A stretch of 64,000 bases of DNA from NCBI GenBank assembly GCA_903867305.1, contig CAIPQU010000068.1, positions 1-64,000 of the forward strand, in the 5' to 3' direction. This DNA is from an uncultured beta proteobacterium. GTDB taxonomy: Bacteria > Pseudomonadota > Gammaproteobacteria > Burkholderiales > Burkholderiaceae. The notes under the pieces are model-generated. The model ran no database searches and was not told where the DNA came from. It saw only the letters and a list, made by a program, of their open reading frames with translations. Both the position numbers and the translations under genes were made by a program. Positions 1 to 8,246 of this stretch are shown here, piece after piece (position 1 is the stretch's first letter; every line of letters begins with the position of its first letter).

Positions 1-164
1 ATGTCCAAAGGAATTGAGCTGATAAGATTTAACAGATAACACAACGAGTGAACATTTATCTTAAAAAATGTTGAGAATTTCACCTTTCAGCCTTAAGAAT
101 AAATATAAAATTAAACCACTTTTTTGGTAATAGATGACGATTAAATTAAATAAACGGCCCGGAG

Positions 165-1406
165 ATGAGTGAAATTAAAAATATCACAATAAAGTCATTA
201 ATTGACTTCAAAAATTCCCCAAAAGTCCAAGAGACGTTAAAAAATAAACGAACATTGATTGGGCTTGTGATCCTTATTCTAATTTTATTAAGTTGGGGAT
301 TATTTACCTTACTTAAAGATATGAAGCACAACTCAGAGCCATTAGTTAAAAGAACTCCAGAAAATGTTGTTCAAATTTCGCCAGAGCAGTCAAAAGATAT
401 TAAAGTTGGTGCCGTGACTGTTTATGATTTTCACGAGGTTCGTGATGCAATTGGAGTCATCGATTTTGATAAATACAACACCGCTGATGTTTTTCCGCCT
501 TATCAAGGCCGAATTAATAATTTTTATGTACAAGCAGGTAATGATGTTAAAAAGGGTCAAGTGCTGTATACGGTTTTAGCACCAGATGTTGCACAAGCAT
601 CTTCAGCATTACTCTCTGCGGCAGGTGTTTTGAAGCAAGCTAACGAAACCTTAAAGCGTGCTAGAGATCTATATGAATTTAAGAGCATATCGCAAAAAGA
701 ATTGGAACAAAACATTGCTGATCAGCAAACTGCAGAGGCCAATTTTTTAGGCGCAAAAAAGTCAATAAGCTTGTTTGGCTTTTCTGAAGAGGAAATTCAA
801 GAGATTGTTTCGAGTAGAAAAATTGATATTGAGTTGAAAGTTAAAAGTCCTATTAACGGACGTATTATTACTCGCTTAGCTTCTCCGGGTCAGTTCGTTC
901 AACCCGGTGTTGCACCGGCTCCTGTGACTGTATCTGATTTAAATGAGCTTTGGATGGTTGCACAAATCCCAGAATCTGAAACCCCTTACTTCAGAATTGG
1001 TCAAAATTTGACCGTTAGTGTTCAGGCTTACCAAGATCGTTTATTTCCTGCAAAAATTGTAGCTATTGGAGATTCAATCGATCCAAATACACGCCGCTTG
1101 ATGTTGGTTGCCAAGGTGAAGGACTCAGCGCATGAGTTAAAACCTCAAATGCTGGCAAGTTTTCAAATAAGCATTTCTGACCCTCAGCCTAGCCCTGCAA
1201 TTCCAGCTGAGGCGACTGTCAGGGAGGGCAATGGTACGCGAGTGGTTTGGGTTACTGAAGACGGACTCATATTTAAGCGGCGAATTATTAGAGCCGGGCT
1301 AACTCAAGCTGGATTCGTTCAAGTGTTAGATGGCTTAAAACCAGGGGAGAGTATTGCCCAGAATAAAGCTTTATTCCTTAGCAATCAATATTCCTTGACA
1401 CGTTAG
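165..1406 (+). CDS. RND efflux periplasmic adaptor (membrane fusion protein, HlyD/CzcB type)
   Basis: Adaptor subunit linking an inner-membrane RND pump to an outer-membrane channel. The 413-residue protein has one N-terminal membrane anchor at about residues 30-49. It continues with a barrel-sandwich/lipoyl half-motif (YQGRINNFYVQAGNDVKKGQ), a coiled-coil hairpin (about 145-190), the second lipoyl half (VKSPINGRIITR) and a beta-barrel. There is no lipobox. The ATG follows GGAG with almost no spacing, so the ribosome site is unusual. The RND pump starts 23 nt after the stop, so the genes form one operon. No His-rich or Met-rich metal-binding extension is visible. Family assignment is secure; the substrate is not. 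Confidence 0.9.
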   Translation: MSEIKNITIKSLIDFKNSPKVQETLKNKRTLIGLVILILILLSWGLFTLLKDMKHNSEPLVKRTPENVVQISPEQSKDIKVGAVTVYDFHEVRDAIGVIDFDKYNTADVFPPYQGRINNFYVQAGNDVKKGQVLYTVLAPDVAQASSALLSAAGVLKQANETLKRARDLYEFKSISQKELEQNIADQQTAEANFLGAKKSISLFGFSEEEIQEIVSSRKIDIELKVKSPINGRIITRLASPGQFVQPGVAPAPVTVSDLNELWMVAQIPESETPYFRIGQNLTVSVQAYQDRLFPAKIVAIGDSIDPNTRRLMLVAKVKDSAHELKPQMLASFQISISDPQPSPAIPAEATVREGNGTRVVWVTEDGLIFKRRIIRAGLTQAGFVQVLDGLKPGESIAQNKALFLSNQYSLTR

Positions 1407-1429
1407 AGAAGCAAAAACACTAATTAAAC

Positions 1430-4400
1430 ATGTTTAAACCAATCCTTTTATTTGTATTAACTCGAAGGCCAATTGTGGTCATAGGCCTTTTAGGGTTTAT
1501 CGTCGTAGGGATATTGGCGTTTTTCAAACTCAATGTCGAAGCCTACCCAAATCCTGCACCAGTAATTATTGAGATAACTGCCCAATCGGCAGGAACCTCC
1601 GCTGAAGAAATGGAGCGATATTACACAAGGCCTATGGAAATCGGGCTTTCTACCACCCCTGGTGTTGATATGATTCGTTCAACATCATTTGCCGGGTTAT
1701 CTTTTGTCCGAGTAACCTTTAATTATGGGGTGAACTATTACTTTGCCTTAACTCAAGTTGCTAATGGACTTTCACAAAATGTGAATTTACCCAATGGAAT
1801 ATTGCCGCAAATCCAAAGCTCAAGTTTAGTTGGTGAAATTTTAAGATATCAAGTGAAGGCGCCGCCTTCTTACACGCTGACTCATTTAAGAGAGCTTCAG
1901 GACTGGGTAATTACAAGAAGATTATTAACCACACCAGGAATTGTTCAGATCGTGACATGGGGTGGAACAACAAAAGAATACCAAGTAGAGGTAGATCCGA
2001 AACGCTTAGAGGGATTTGGAATCACACTTCAGCAAGTTTTAACCGCCATTGGAAATGCGAATTCCAATGTGGGTGGTAGAACAGTTAATGTCGGGGACCA
2101 ATCTGTCAATATTCGGGGCATTGGCTTATTCCAAACCTTGTCAGATATTGAACAAGTGGTTTTATCACAGCAAAGTGGAAGTAGTATTCGAGTAAAAGAT
2201 ATTGCGACAGTATCAGAAGGTTTTGTACCTCGATTAGGCGAGGCGGGACGAGATGATCAAAAAGACGTGGTAACTGGTGTTGTGATTATGAACCGAACCT
2301 TACAAACCAATCAGGTGATTGAAAGAGCAAAAGCAGCCGTAGAAAAATTAAATACGGATGGCTCTTTACCCAGTGATGTAAAAATTGTTCCTTACTATGA
2401 CCGCGAAGGCTTAATTGGAGTTACTACACGAACTGTTATTCATAATCTCGTGTTTGGATGTTTGTTGGTATTTTTGATTCAGTTAATTTTTTTAGGCGAT
2501 ATTAGAAGTGCAATTATTGTCAGTATTAATATCCCATTCGCCCTCTTTTTTAGTATTATCATCCTCACAATTACTGGGGAGTCCGCCAATTTACTTTCTC
2601 TAGGCGCCGTTGATTTTGGGATTATTATTGACTCGGCAGTGATCTTAGTTGAAAACATGTTCAGAAATTTTCAACAACGGCCAGATGAAAGAAATAGAAT
2701 TTTAAGAAAACTTTCGCTGAGTTCAGATGGTGTTGATGTTGATCCTTCAAAAGGTTGGACTAATCGCCTAAGGCTGATTTATTTAAGCGCCACTCAGGTA
2801 GATGTCCAAGTCTTATTTTCAACGGCAATCACCATAGCGGCGTTTATTCCCTTATTTACGATGCAGGGGGTAGAAGGTCAAATATTTGGACCAATGGCGA
2901 GAACATACGGGTATGCACTATCAGGCGCATTATTAGCAACATTCTCCATTACTCCAGTGATTGCAAGTTTCTTATTGCCAAGAAAAGTGCAAGAGCATGA
3001 AACCAAGATTGTTGAAGCGTTAAGGAATTTTTATACGCCTAGGTTAAGGTGGGTAATGTCTCATACGCAAGAGGTCTGCATTGGTGGGATTGTTTCATTA
3101 CTCGGTGGGGTATTGATTTTTAGCAGCTTAGGTAGCGAATTTTTACCTGCTCTTGAGGAGGGGAATTTTTGGATTCGGGCATCTATGCCTTCAACGATAT
3201 CGTTAGAGGCAGGTACAGCTAATGTTCATCGAATGCGTGAGTTAATTAAAAGCCACCCTGAGGTTGTTACCGTTGTATCTCAACATGGGCGGCCTGATGA
3301 CGGCAGTGATCCGGCAGGATTTAATAATGTTGAATTATTTGCACCACTGAAACCAACTGATGAATGGCCAAAAGGATCAACTAAAGAAAAACTGGTTGCA
3401 CAGCTTCAAAAAGATTTTGAAGCTGAGTTTCCTGGAGTAACAACAAACTTCTCGCAATATATACAAGATAACGTTGAAGAAGGTTTGTCAGGAGTTAAAG
3501 GCGCTAACTCTGTCAAAGTCATAGGACCCAATCTTGCTACGCTAGAGAATATTGCTAACGACATCAAAAAAGTCATGGCTAATATTGACGGAGTCTCTGA
3601 TTTAGGTATCTTTAATTTATTAGGACAACCCAATTTAAATGTAACGATTGATCGCGAAAAAGCGGCTCGTTATGGCCTCAATACTGGTGATGTTAATACA
3701 GTTATACAGACAGCTTTTGCGGGCACAGTTGCAACAACTGTGCTTCAAGGAGATCGCCAGTTTGGATTATCAGTAAGGTTGAGTGCCCAAACGCGAAGCA
3801 GTGTTGAGGATCTCAAAAATCTTCGCATTGGATACGTGACGTCATCTGGCACGACAGCATATATACCTTTACGCGATATTGCTAATGTTAATCTTGATAC
3901 GGGCGCAAGTTATATCTACCATGAAAAAAACGAACGTTATATTCCCATTAAATTCAGTACTCGTGGACGAGATTTAGGAAGTACTGTCGAAGAAATTCAA
4001 GAAAAAATTGAGGAGAAGATCAAACTTCCTGAAGGCTATAGAATTGTTTACGCTGGGGAGTTTGAGGAATTACAACAAGCTCAAAAAAGATTATCCATTG
4101 TTGTGCCTATCGCCCTCTTAGTTATTTTGGCTCTGTTATATGCCTTATTTAATAACCTGATTGATTGTGTGCTGACGATTGTTGGAGTCCCATTTGCCAT
4201 GCTTGGTGGAATGATTGCGCTCTTTATTACTGGACAAGCACTGAGTGTTTCTGCAATCATTGGATTTATTTCACTCCTCGGAGTTTCTGTCATGAATGGG
4301 ATCTTAGTCCAGTCCTATTTCAGAGAGCTTGTCAGTTCTGGTAAGTCTAAGTTTGAGGCTATTTTTGAAGCGCACGAAACGCGGATGCGACCTTTACTAA

Positions 4401-4606
4401 TGACGGCATTATCTGCTGCGATTGGATTATTACCTGCAGCGATGTCAAATGGTATTGGGAGTCAAGTACAAAAACCTTTAGCTATTGTCGTTGTTGGCGG
4501 TATGGTGATAGGACCGATGTTTTTATTACTCGTTGTACCAGCCATTTATCAGGAAATTTTAAAACTTCACAACCCTAAAAAAACCAGAAAAGGTTTGGGT
4601 GGGTAA
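1430..4606 (+). CDS. RND efflux pump, CzcA-like heavy-metal (HME) family
   Basis: Inner-membrane proton antiporter of a tripartite efflux system. Its 1058 residues match a full-length RND pump with two 6-TM halves and two large periplasmic loops. TM4 carries the motif DFGIIIDSAVILVEN, giving D395, D401 and E408. This is the D-x5-D-x6-E pattern of CzcA-type metal/proton antiporters. The Ser after the second Asp, in place of Gly, resembles the less-studied HME3 subgroup rather than classic Zn/Co/Cd pumps. The Cu/Ag (CusA) TM4 motif is absent. The next gene, the outer-membrane channel, begins 2 nt after the stop. A divalent-cation substrate is inferred only. Confidence 0.9.
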   Translation: MFKPILLFVLTRRPIVVIGLLGFIVVGILAFFKLNVEAYPNPAPVIIEITAQSAGTSAEEMERYYTRPMEIGLSTTPGVDMIRSTSFAGLSFVRVTFNYGVNYYFALTQVANGLSQNVNLPNGILPQIQSSSLVGEILRYQVKAPPSYTLTHLRELQDWVITRRLLTTPGIVQIVTWGGTTKEYQVEVDPKRLEGFGITLQQVLTAIGNANSNVGGRTVNVGDQSVNIRGIGLFQTLSDIEQVVLSQQSGSSIRVKDIATVSEGFVPRLGEAGRDDQKDVVTGVVIMNRTLQTNQVIERAKAAVEKLNTDGSLPSDVKIVPYYDREGLIGVTTRTVIHNLVFGCLLVFLIQLIFLGDIRSAIIVSINIPFALFFSIIILTITGESANLLSLGAVDFGIIIDSAVILVENMFRNFQQRPDERNRILRKLSLSSDGVDVDPSKGWTNRLRLIYLSATQVDVQVLFSTAITIAAFIPLFTMQGVEGQIFGPMARTYGYALSGALLATFSITPVIASFLLPRKVQEHETKIVEALRNFYTPRLRWVMSHTQEVCIGGIVSLLGGVLIFSSLGSEFLPALEEGNFWIRASMPSTISLEAGTANVHRMRELIKSHPEVVTVVSQHGRPDDGSDPAGFNNVELFAPLKPTDEWPKGSTKEKLVAQLQKDFEAEFPGVTTNFSQYIQDNVEEGLSGVKGANSVKVIGPNLATLENIANDIKKVMANIDGVSDLGIFNLLGQPNLNVTIDREKAARYGLNTGDVNTVIQTAFAGTVATTVLQGDRQFGLSVRLSAQTRSSVEDLKNLRIGYVTSSGTTAYIPLRDIANVNLDTGASYIYHEKNERYIPIKFSTRGRDLGSTVEEIQEKIEEKIKLPEGYRIVYAGEFEELQQAQKRLSIVVPIALLVILALLYALFNNLIDCVLTIVGVPFAMLGGMIALFITGQALSVSAIIGFISLLGVSVMNGILVQSYFRELVSSGKSKFEAIFEAHETRMRPLLMTALSAAIGLLPAAMSNGIGSQVQKPLAIVVVGGMVIGPMFLLLVVPAIYQEILKLHNPKKTRKGLGG

Positions 4607-4608
4607 TC

Positions 4609-6057
4609 ATGGCGAAAATACAGCAATATAAAAAGCATGTTCTGATTTTCTCAGCCATTTTATGCATGAGTGCATGCTCTTTTGGCCCTGACTTTAAGAA
4701 GCCCGTGATTGAAAACCCTAGTACCTTCACTAGGGATGGATTATCAATGATCAATAAAGATCAAGCAACTGCAAACATTGACTTCAAATGGTGGCAGGCT
4801 TATGGTTCAGAACAGATTAATCAGTTAGTTGAGCTAGCATTGCAACACAACCCAAATATAGAGAGTGGGTTGGCCAATTTAAAAGTTGCTCAGGCGAACG
4901 TTCGCGCTCAACAAGGTTTATTTTTCCCATCGATTGGTGCAGGATATTCATTATCTCGGCAAAATGTTGGCCCCATCTTACAATCCAGCGTCAATTCTGG
5001 TGAGCAGATTTATAACTTGCATACAGCTGGTTTAACGGTAGGCTTTGTTCCTGATTTGTGGGGCGGTAATCGTCGCCAGGTAGAGTCACTGAAGGCACTA
5101 GGCAATGCTCAGAGTTATCAGTTGGCAGCCCTAAAAACAACGATTGCAACCAATGTTGTGGCAACAGCGATTCAAGAGGCGGCACTTCGTGAGCAAGTGA
5201 AGACCGTGCGAGAATTAGCTCAGGCTAGTAAAGATCAACTTGAGCATGCTAGAAGATTAAGAGCCGCAGGCTATTCTAGTAGTTTAGATTTAGCCCTTCA
5301 GGAATCTTTATACGCTCAAGCGATTTCGCAAGTACCGGTTCTTGAGAAGGCACGTGAACAGTCCCTAGATTTGCTAGCGGTTCTTTGTGGCAAGATGCCT
5401 AGCGAAAAACTTTTATTACCTAATTTGCAAAACATACAGTTACCATCCCCACTTCCCAATACCATTGCTTCTAGATTTGTTGAGCAAAGACCTGATATAA
5501 AAATAGCTGAAGAGTATGTGCGAGCAGCCAACGCTCAAATCGGGGTTGCCACAGCGAATATGCTGCCCCAAATCTCCTTAACTGGTAGTTTTGGTAGTGT
5601 TGCGAATTTTTTTGGGGATTTGTCCAGTAGTGCAAATACGGTTTGGAGTGCTGCTGGAGGGATTTCTCAACCCCTGTTTCAGGGTGGAAGTTTATTTGCT
5701 AGGAGAAGTGCTGCTGAGTCAGCGGTAGAAGCATCTATTGGCCAATATAAAAGTACCGTACTGAGTGCATTTCAAAATGTGGCAGATACGCTATACGCTA
5801 TTGATGCAGATGGAAGGTACTATAAAACCACTTTAGAAAATGAAAAAGCGAATCAAACTATTTTTGAGCAGTCTAATCGGCAGTTAAAAGCGGGTTACTT
5901 GTCAGAGTCTGGGGTTTTACTTGCTCAGCAAACGTATTTGCAGTCGAAGATTAATCGTTTGCAAGCATACGCGACATATTTTGGAGATACTGTCGCCCTG
6001 TATCAAGCGCTTGGGGGTGGTTGGAGTAAAGATCAAACGCAAATTTATGAAAACTAG
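4609..6057 (+). CDS. Efflux system outer-membrane lipoprotein (NodT/OprM family)
   Basis: Outer-membrane channel of the tripartite pump encoded just upstream. The N-terminus has a lipoprotein signal peptide ending in MSAC, with C23 as the lipidation site, followed by FGPDFKKP, typical of NodT-type factors. Two OEP repeats follow (about 75-270 and 285-470), with Ala/Gln-rich helices and the RPDI motif between them. The length of 482 is normal. The start lies 2 nt past the pump stop, so translation is probably coupled. The stop is only 2 nt from the stop of the opposing tautomerase-like gene, with no terminator between. Confidence 0.9.
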   Translation: MAKIQQYKKHVLIFSAILCMSACSFGPDFKKPVIENPSTFTRDGLSMINKDQATANIDFKWWQAYGSEQINQLVELALQHNPNIESGLANLKVAQANVRAQQGLFFPSIGAGYSLSRQNVGPILQSSVNSGEQIYNLHTAGLTVGFVPDLWGGNRRQVESLKALGNAQSYQLAALKTTIATNVVATAIQEAALREQVKTVRELAQASKDQLEHARRLRAAGYSSSLDLALQESLYAQAISQVPVLEKAREQSLDLLAVLCGKMPSEKLLLPNLQNIQLPSPLPNTIASRFVEQRPDIKIAEEYVRAANAQIGVATANMLPQISLTGSFGSVANFFGDLSSSANTVWSAAGGISQPLFQGGSLFARRSAAESAVEASIGQYKSTVLSAFQNVADTLYAIDADGRYYKTTLENEKANQTIFEQSNRQLKAGYLSESGVLLAQQTYLQSKINRLQAYATYFGDTVALYQALGGGWSKDQTQIYEN

Positions 6058-6059
6058 AC

Positions 6060-6428
6060 TTAATTAAACGGTCGGTTGTAGCTAAAAGAGTTTTGATCAA
6101 CTTGATAGATATTGATATAACAGTCTGGATGTAAATCACCAACGATCAAATTCAAGGCTTTAAAGGTCTCATGAATAAATCTCTTTTTTTCTTCTGTAGA
6201 AACCAAATCTGAAACAGAGACACTCATCACAAAACAGTTTTTATCTTGCTCACTTAAGGGGACGCCACCAATCACCCATAAATCAAGCGCAATATATTCA
6301 ACCACCACGACTGTAAAATCTTTTCTGCCTCGTAAGTATTTTAGATTCATATCTAGAATGACTTTAGATATGCAACTCGTCATTGAGAAAGATTTATTCC
6401 CACTTAACTTAATGTTGAAGATTGCCAT
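6060..6428 (-). CDS. Tautomerase-superfamily protein lacking the N-terminal proline
   Basis: A 122-residue protein resembling 4-oxalocrotonate tautomerase-like proteins made of two fused beta-alpha-beta units. Each unit shows the typical strand-helix pattern with a W/Y-x-[IV/Y]-[GN]-[GR] turn (DLWVIGGVPL near residue 50, FSYNRP at the C-terminus). These enzymes use Pro1 after Met removal as catalytic base. Here residue 2 is Ala (codon GCA). The start is well supported by AAGGAG 7 nt upstream, so the missing proline is not a start-site error. Catalysis is therefore doubtful. Family call is moderate; function is unknown. Confidence 0.6.
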   Translation of the reverse strand: MAIFNIKLSGNKSFSMTSCISKVILDMNLKYLRGRKDFTVVVVEYIALDLWVIGGVPLSEQDKNCFVMSVSVSDLVSTEEKKRFIHETFKALNLIVGDLHPDCYINIYQVDQNSFSYNRPFN

Positions 6429-6505
6429 GAATGACTCCTTAAACTCAAAAATGAGAATTACATCAGGCCACTAATATGGTCACAACAAACGTAGAAATTT
6501 AAAAC

Positions 6506-6766
6506 TTATTTCTTGCTTAAGACTTCCAAAGCTTCAATTTTTGCTTCAAGTTCCTCTAACTTTGCACGAGTTTTCGCAAGCACTTGAACTTGTATATCAA
6601 ATTCTTGACGAGTAATTAAGTCCATTTTCTGAAAACCTTGATTCATCATGCCACGCACATTTTTTTCAATATCTTTTGCAGGTGAGTCTTTGACAGCATC
6701 CATCACCTTTTTTTGTACATCTTCAGCCATGTGTTGGAATTTTTGAAAAAAATCAGAGTTAGACAT
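6506..6766 (-). CDS. ubiK: Ubiquinone biosynthesis accessory factor UbiK (BMFP domain)
   Basis: Small 86-residue protein of the BMFP/YqiC family, an accessory factor to the aerobic ubiquinone-biosynthesis complex. The N-terminal half is amphipathic and the C-terminal half forms a coiled coil: FDIQVQVLAKTRAKLEELEAKIEAL, with the family-typical DLITRQEFDIQ preceding it. Length and layout match family members. In Burkholderiales this gene normally sits divergent from a TorF-family porin followed by glnK and amtB, as here. Expression must start in the 217-bp region shared with the porin. Confidence 0.85.
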   Translation of the reverse strand: MSNSDFFQKFQHMAEDVQKKVMDAVKDSPAKDIEKNVRGMMNQGFQKMDLITRQEFDIQVQVLAKTRAKLEELEAKIEALEVLSKK

Positions 6767-6779
6767 CGTTGATCGCCTA

Positions 6780-6821
6780 GTTAATAGTTAAGTATTTTCC
6801 CTATTATGGGGAATTATTAAC
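6780..6821. repeat. Nested inverted repeat upstream of ubiK
   Basis: Outer arms GTTAATA (6780-6786) and TATTAAC (6815-6821) enclose inner arms TTCCC (6797-6801) and GGGAA (6809-6813) around a 7-nt loop. The structure lies just upstream of the ubiK start on the minus strand. It could be a 5'-UTR fold or an operator. The spacing is asymmetric and it could be chance in AT-rich DNA. Confidence 0.35.
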
Positions 6822-6831
6822 AAATAAGCAA

Positions 6832-6848
6832 TTCACCAAATTGGTGCA
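6832..6848. promoter_or_regulatory. NtrC-like binding site, strong
   Basis: TTCACCAAATTGGTGCA matches the NtrC palindrome TGCACCA-N3-TGGTGCA at every defined position except the second base. It lies 136 bp before the porin-glnK-amtB operon, where NtrC control of ammonium uptake would be expected. Binding is inferred from the sequence. Confidence 0.65.
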
Positions 6849-6861
6849 AATATCACAGTCA

Positions 6862-6878
6862 TGCTACAAAATGGGGTG
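6862..6878. promoter_or_regulatory. NtrC-like binding site, weaker second copy
   Basis: TGCTACAAAATGGGGTG resembles the same palindrome with several mismatches. Its centre is 30 bp (about three helical turns) from the stronger site at 6832-6848, the spacing seen at paired NtrC enhancer sites. Alone it would not be called; the phasing with the first site makes it plausible. Confidence 0.4.
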
Positions 6879-6983
6879 ATATGCCAAAAACCAGACCTTG
6901 CCATGGTTAAAAATATATTCAAGCAGGAAGTTATCTATTTTTTCTTCAAGCTTTAACTTACTTTTTAAAAGGAGATTTACTAA

Positions 6984-7868
6984 ATGAAAAAAATCATCGC
7001 AATTTCAGCAATCGCGGCAGCAGCATCTTTATTAACTGGGAATGTTATGGCTGAGGACGCTCCAGCGGTTGCTCCAGATCCAGGTCCTGTTACAGCAAAC
7101 GTTACGTTAGCTAGCCAATATCGTTATCGCGGTATTTCACAAACAAATTCATTGCCAGCGATTCAGGGTGGCTTTGATTACGCTCATGAGAGTGGTTTCT
7201 ACATTGGTAACTGGAATTCAAATATCAGCTGGATCAGCGATGGTTATGGACCTACTTCTGCAGGGTCAAGCACCAATAGTGTCTCAGCACCCATAGAAAT
7301 GGATTTCTATGGCGGTTATAAAACAGAAGTTACAGAGGGGTTAACTTTAGATGGCGGAGTTCTACAGTATTACTATGCCAATAAAAATTTACCGACCTCT
7401 ACTACCTATACTGGAGGGGGCACAACTTACTCAGGTACTTTTTATTCTGGTAGACAAGGTGTTGGACAATCACCGAACACAACAGAGGCATATATTGCAG
7501 CAACTTATGGTATAGCTATGATTAAATATTCATACGCACTCACTAATTTGTTCGGAATAGATAATAGTAAGGGCGCTCAATATTTCGACCTTTCTTTAAA
7601 TTATGACACTGGTTTTGAAGGCATTACTTTAAATGGTCACATTGGTTATCAGTATGTTCCAAGTACGACTTTAACTTCAAATACAGCGCTTGAGCCGAAT
7701 TTTTCTTACACTGATTGGAAAATCGGTCTTACAAAAGACTTCGGACATGGCTTAGCTGGTGCGATTGCCTATATTGGAACGAATGCTAGTAATAATGCGT
7801 ATTACAGTAATACTTTTGATAACACTGGTAAAGGCACAGCATTTGTATCTTTAACAAAAACTTTCTAA
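6984..7868 (+). CDS. TorF-family putative outer-membrane porin
   Basis: Putative outer-membrane beta-barrel protein of the Gcw_chp/TorF family. A signal peptide is cleaved after VMA (residue 23). The mature start is APDPGPVTANVTLASQYRYRG, the typical VTLASQYRYRGISQT barrel entry. Alternating strands follow, and the C-terminus ends in aromatic Phe (SLTKTF), the outer-membrane insertion signal. A good Shine-Dalgarno (AAGGAG) precedes the ATG. glnK starts 24 nt downstream and amtB follows, so the porin is probably the first gene of a nitrogen-responsive operon and may admit ammonium or small nitrogenous solutes. That role is inferred from context. Confidence 0.85.
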   Translation: MKKIIAISAIAAAASLLTGNVMAEDAPAVAPDPGPVTANVTLASQYRYRGISQTNSLPAIQGGFDYAHESGFYIGNWNSNISWISDGYGPTSAGSSTNSVSAPIEMDFYGGYKTEVTEGLTLDGGVLQYYYANKNLPTSTTYTGGGTTYSGTFYSGRQGVGQSPNTTEAYIAATYGIAMIKYSYALTNLFGIDNSKGAQYFDLSLNYDTGFEGITLNGHIGYQYVPSTTLTSNTALEPNFSYTDWKIGLTKDFGHGLAGAIAYIGTNASNNAYYSNTFDNTGKGTAFVSLTKTF

Positions 7869-7871
7869 TAA

Positions 7872-8231
<360 letters not shown>

Positions 8232-8246
8232 AGAGGAGCAATACTA

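Noticed and set aside
1..39. ATG at base 1 with a 12-codon frame ending at 37-39
   Set aside because: Too short, no other support; at most the tail of a gene cut by the window edge.
6849..6983. Possible sigma-54 promoter for porin-glnK-amtB
   Set aside because: No GG-N10-GC pair in this region on the plus strand; the nearest candidate (6873-6884) has only 8 nt between GG and GC.
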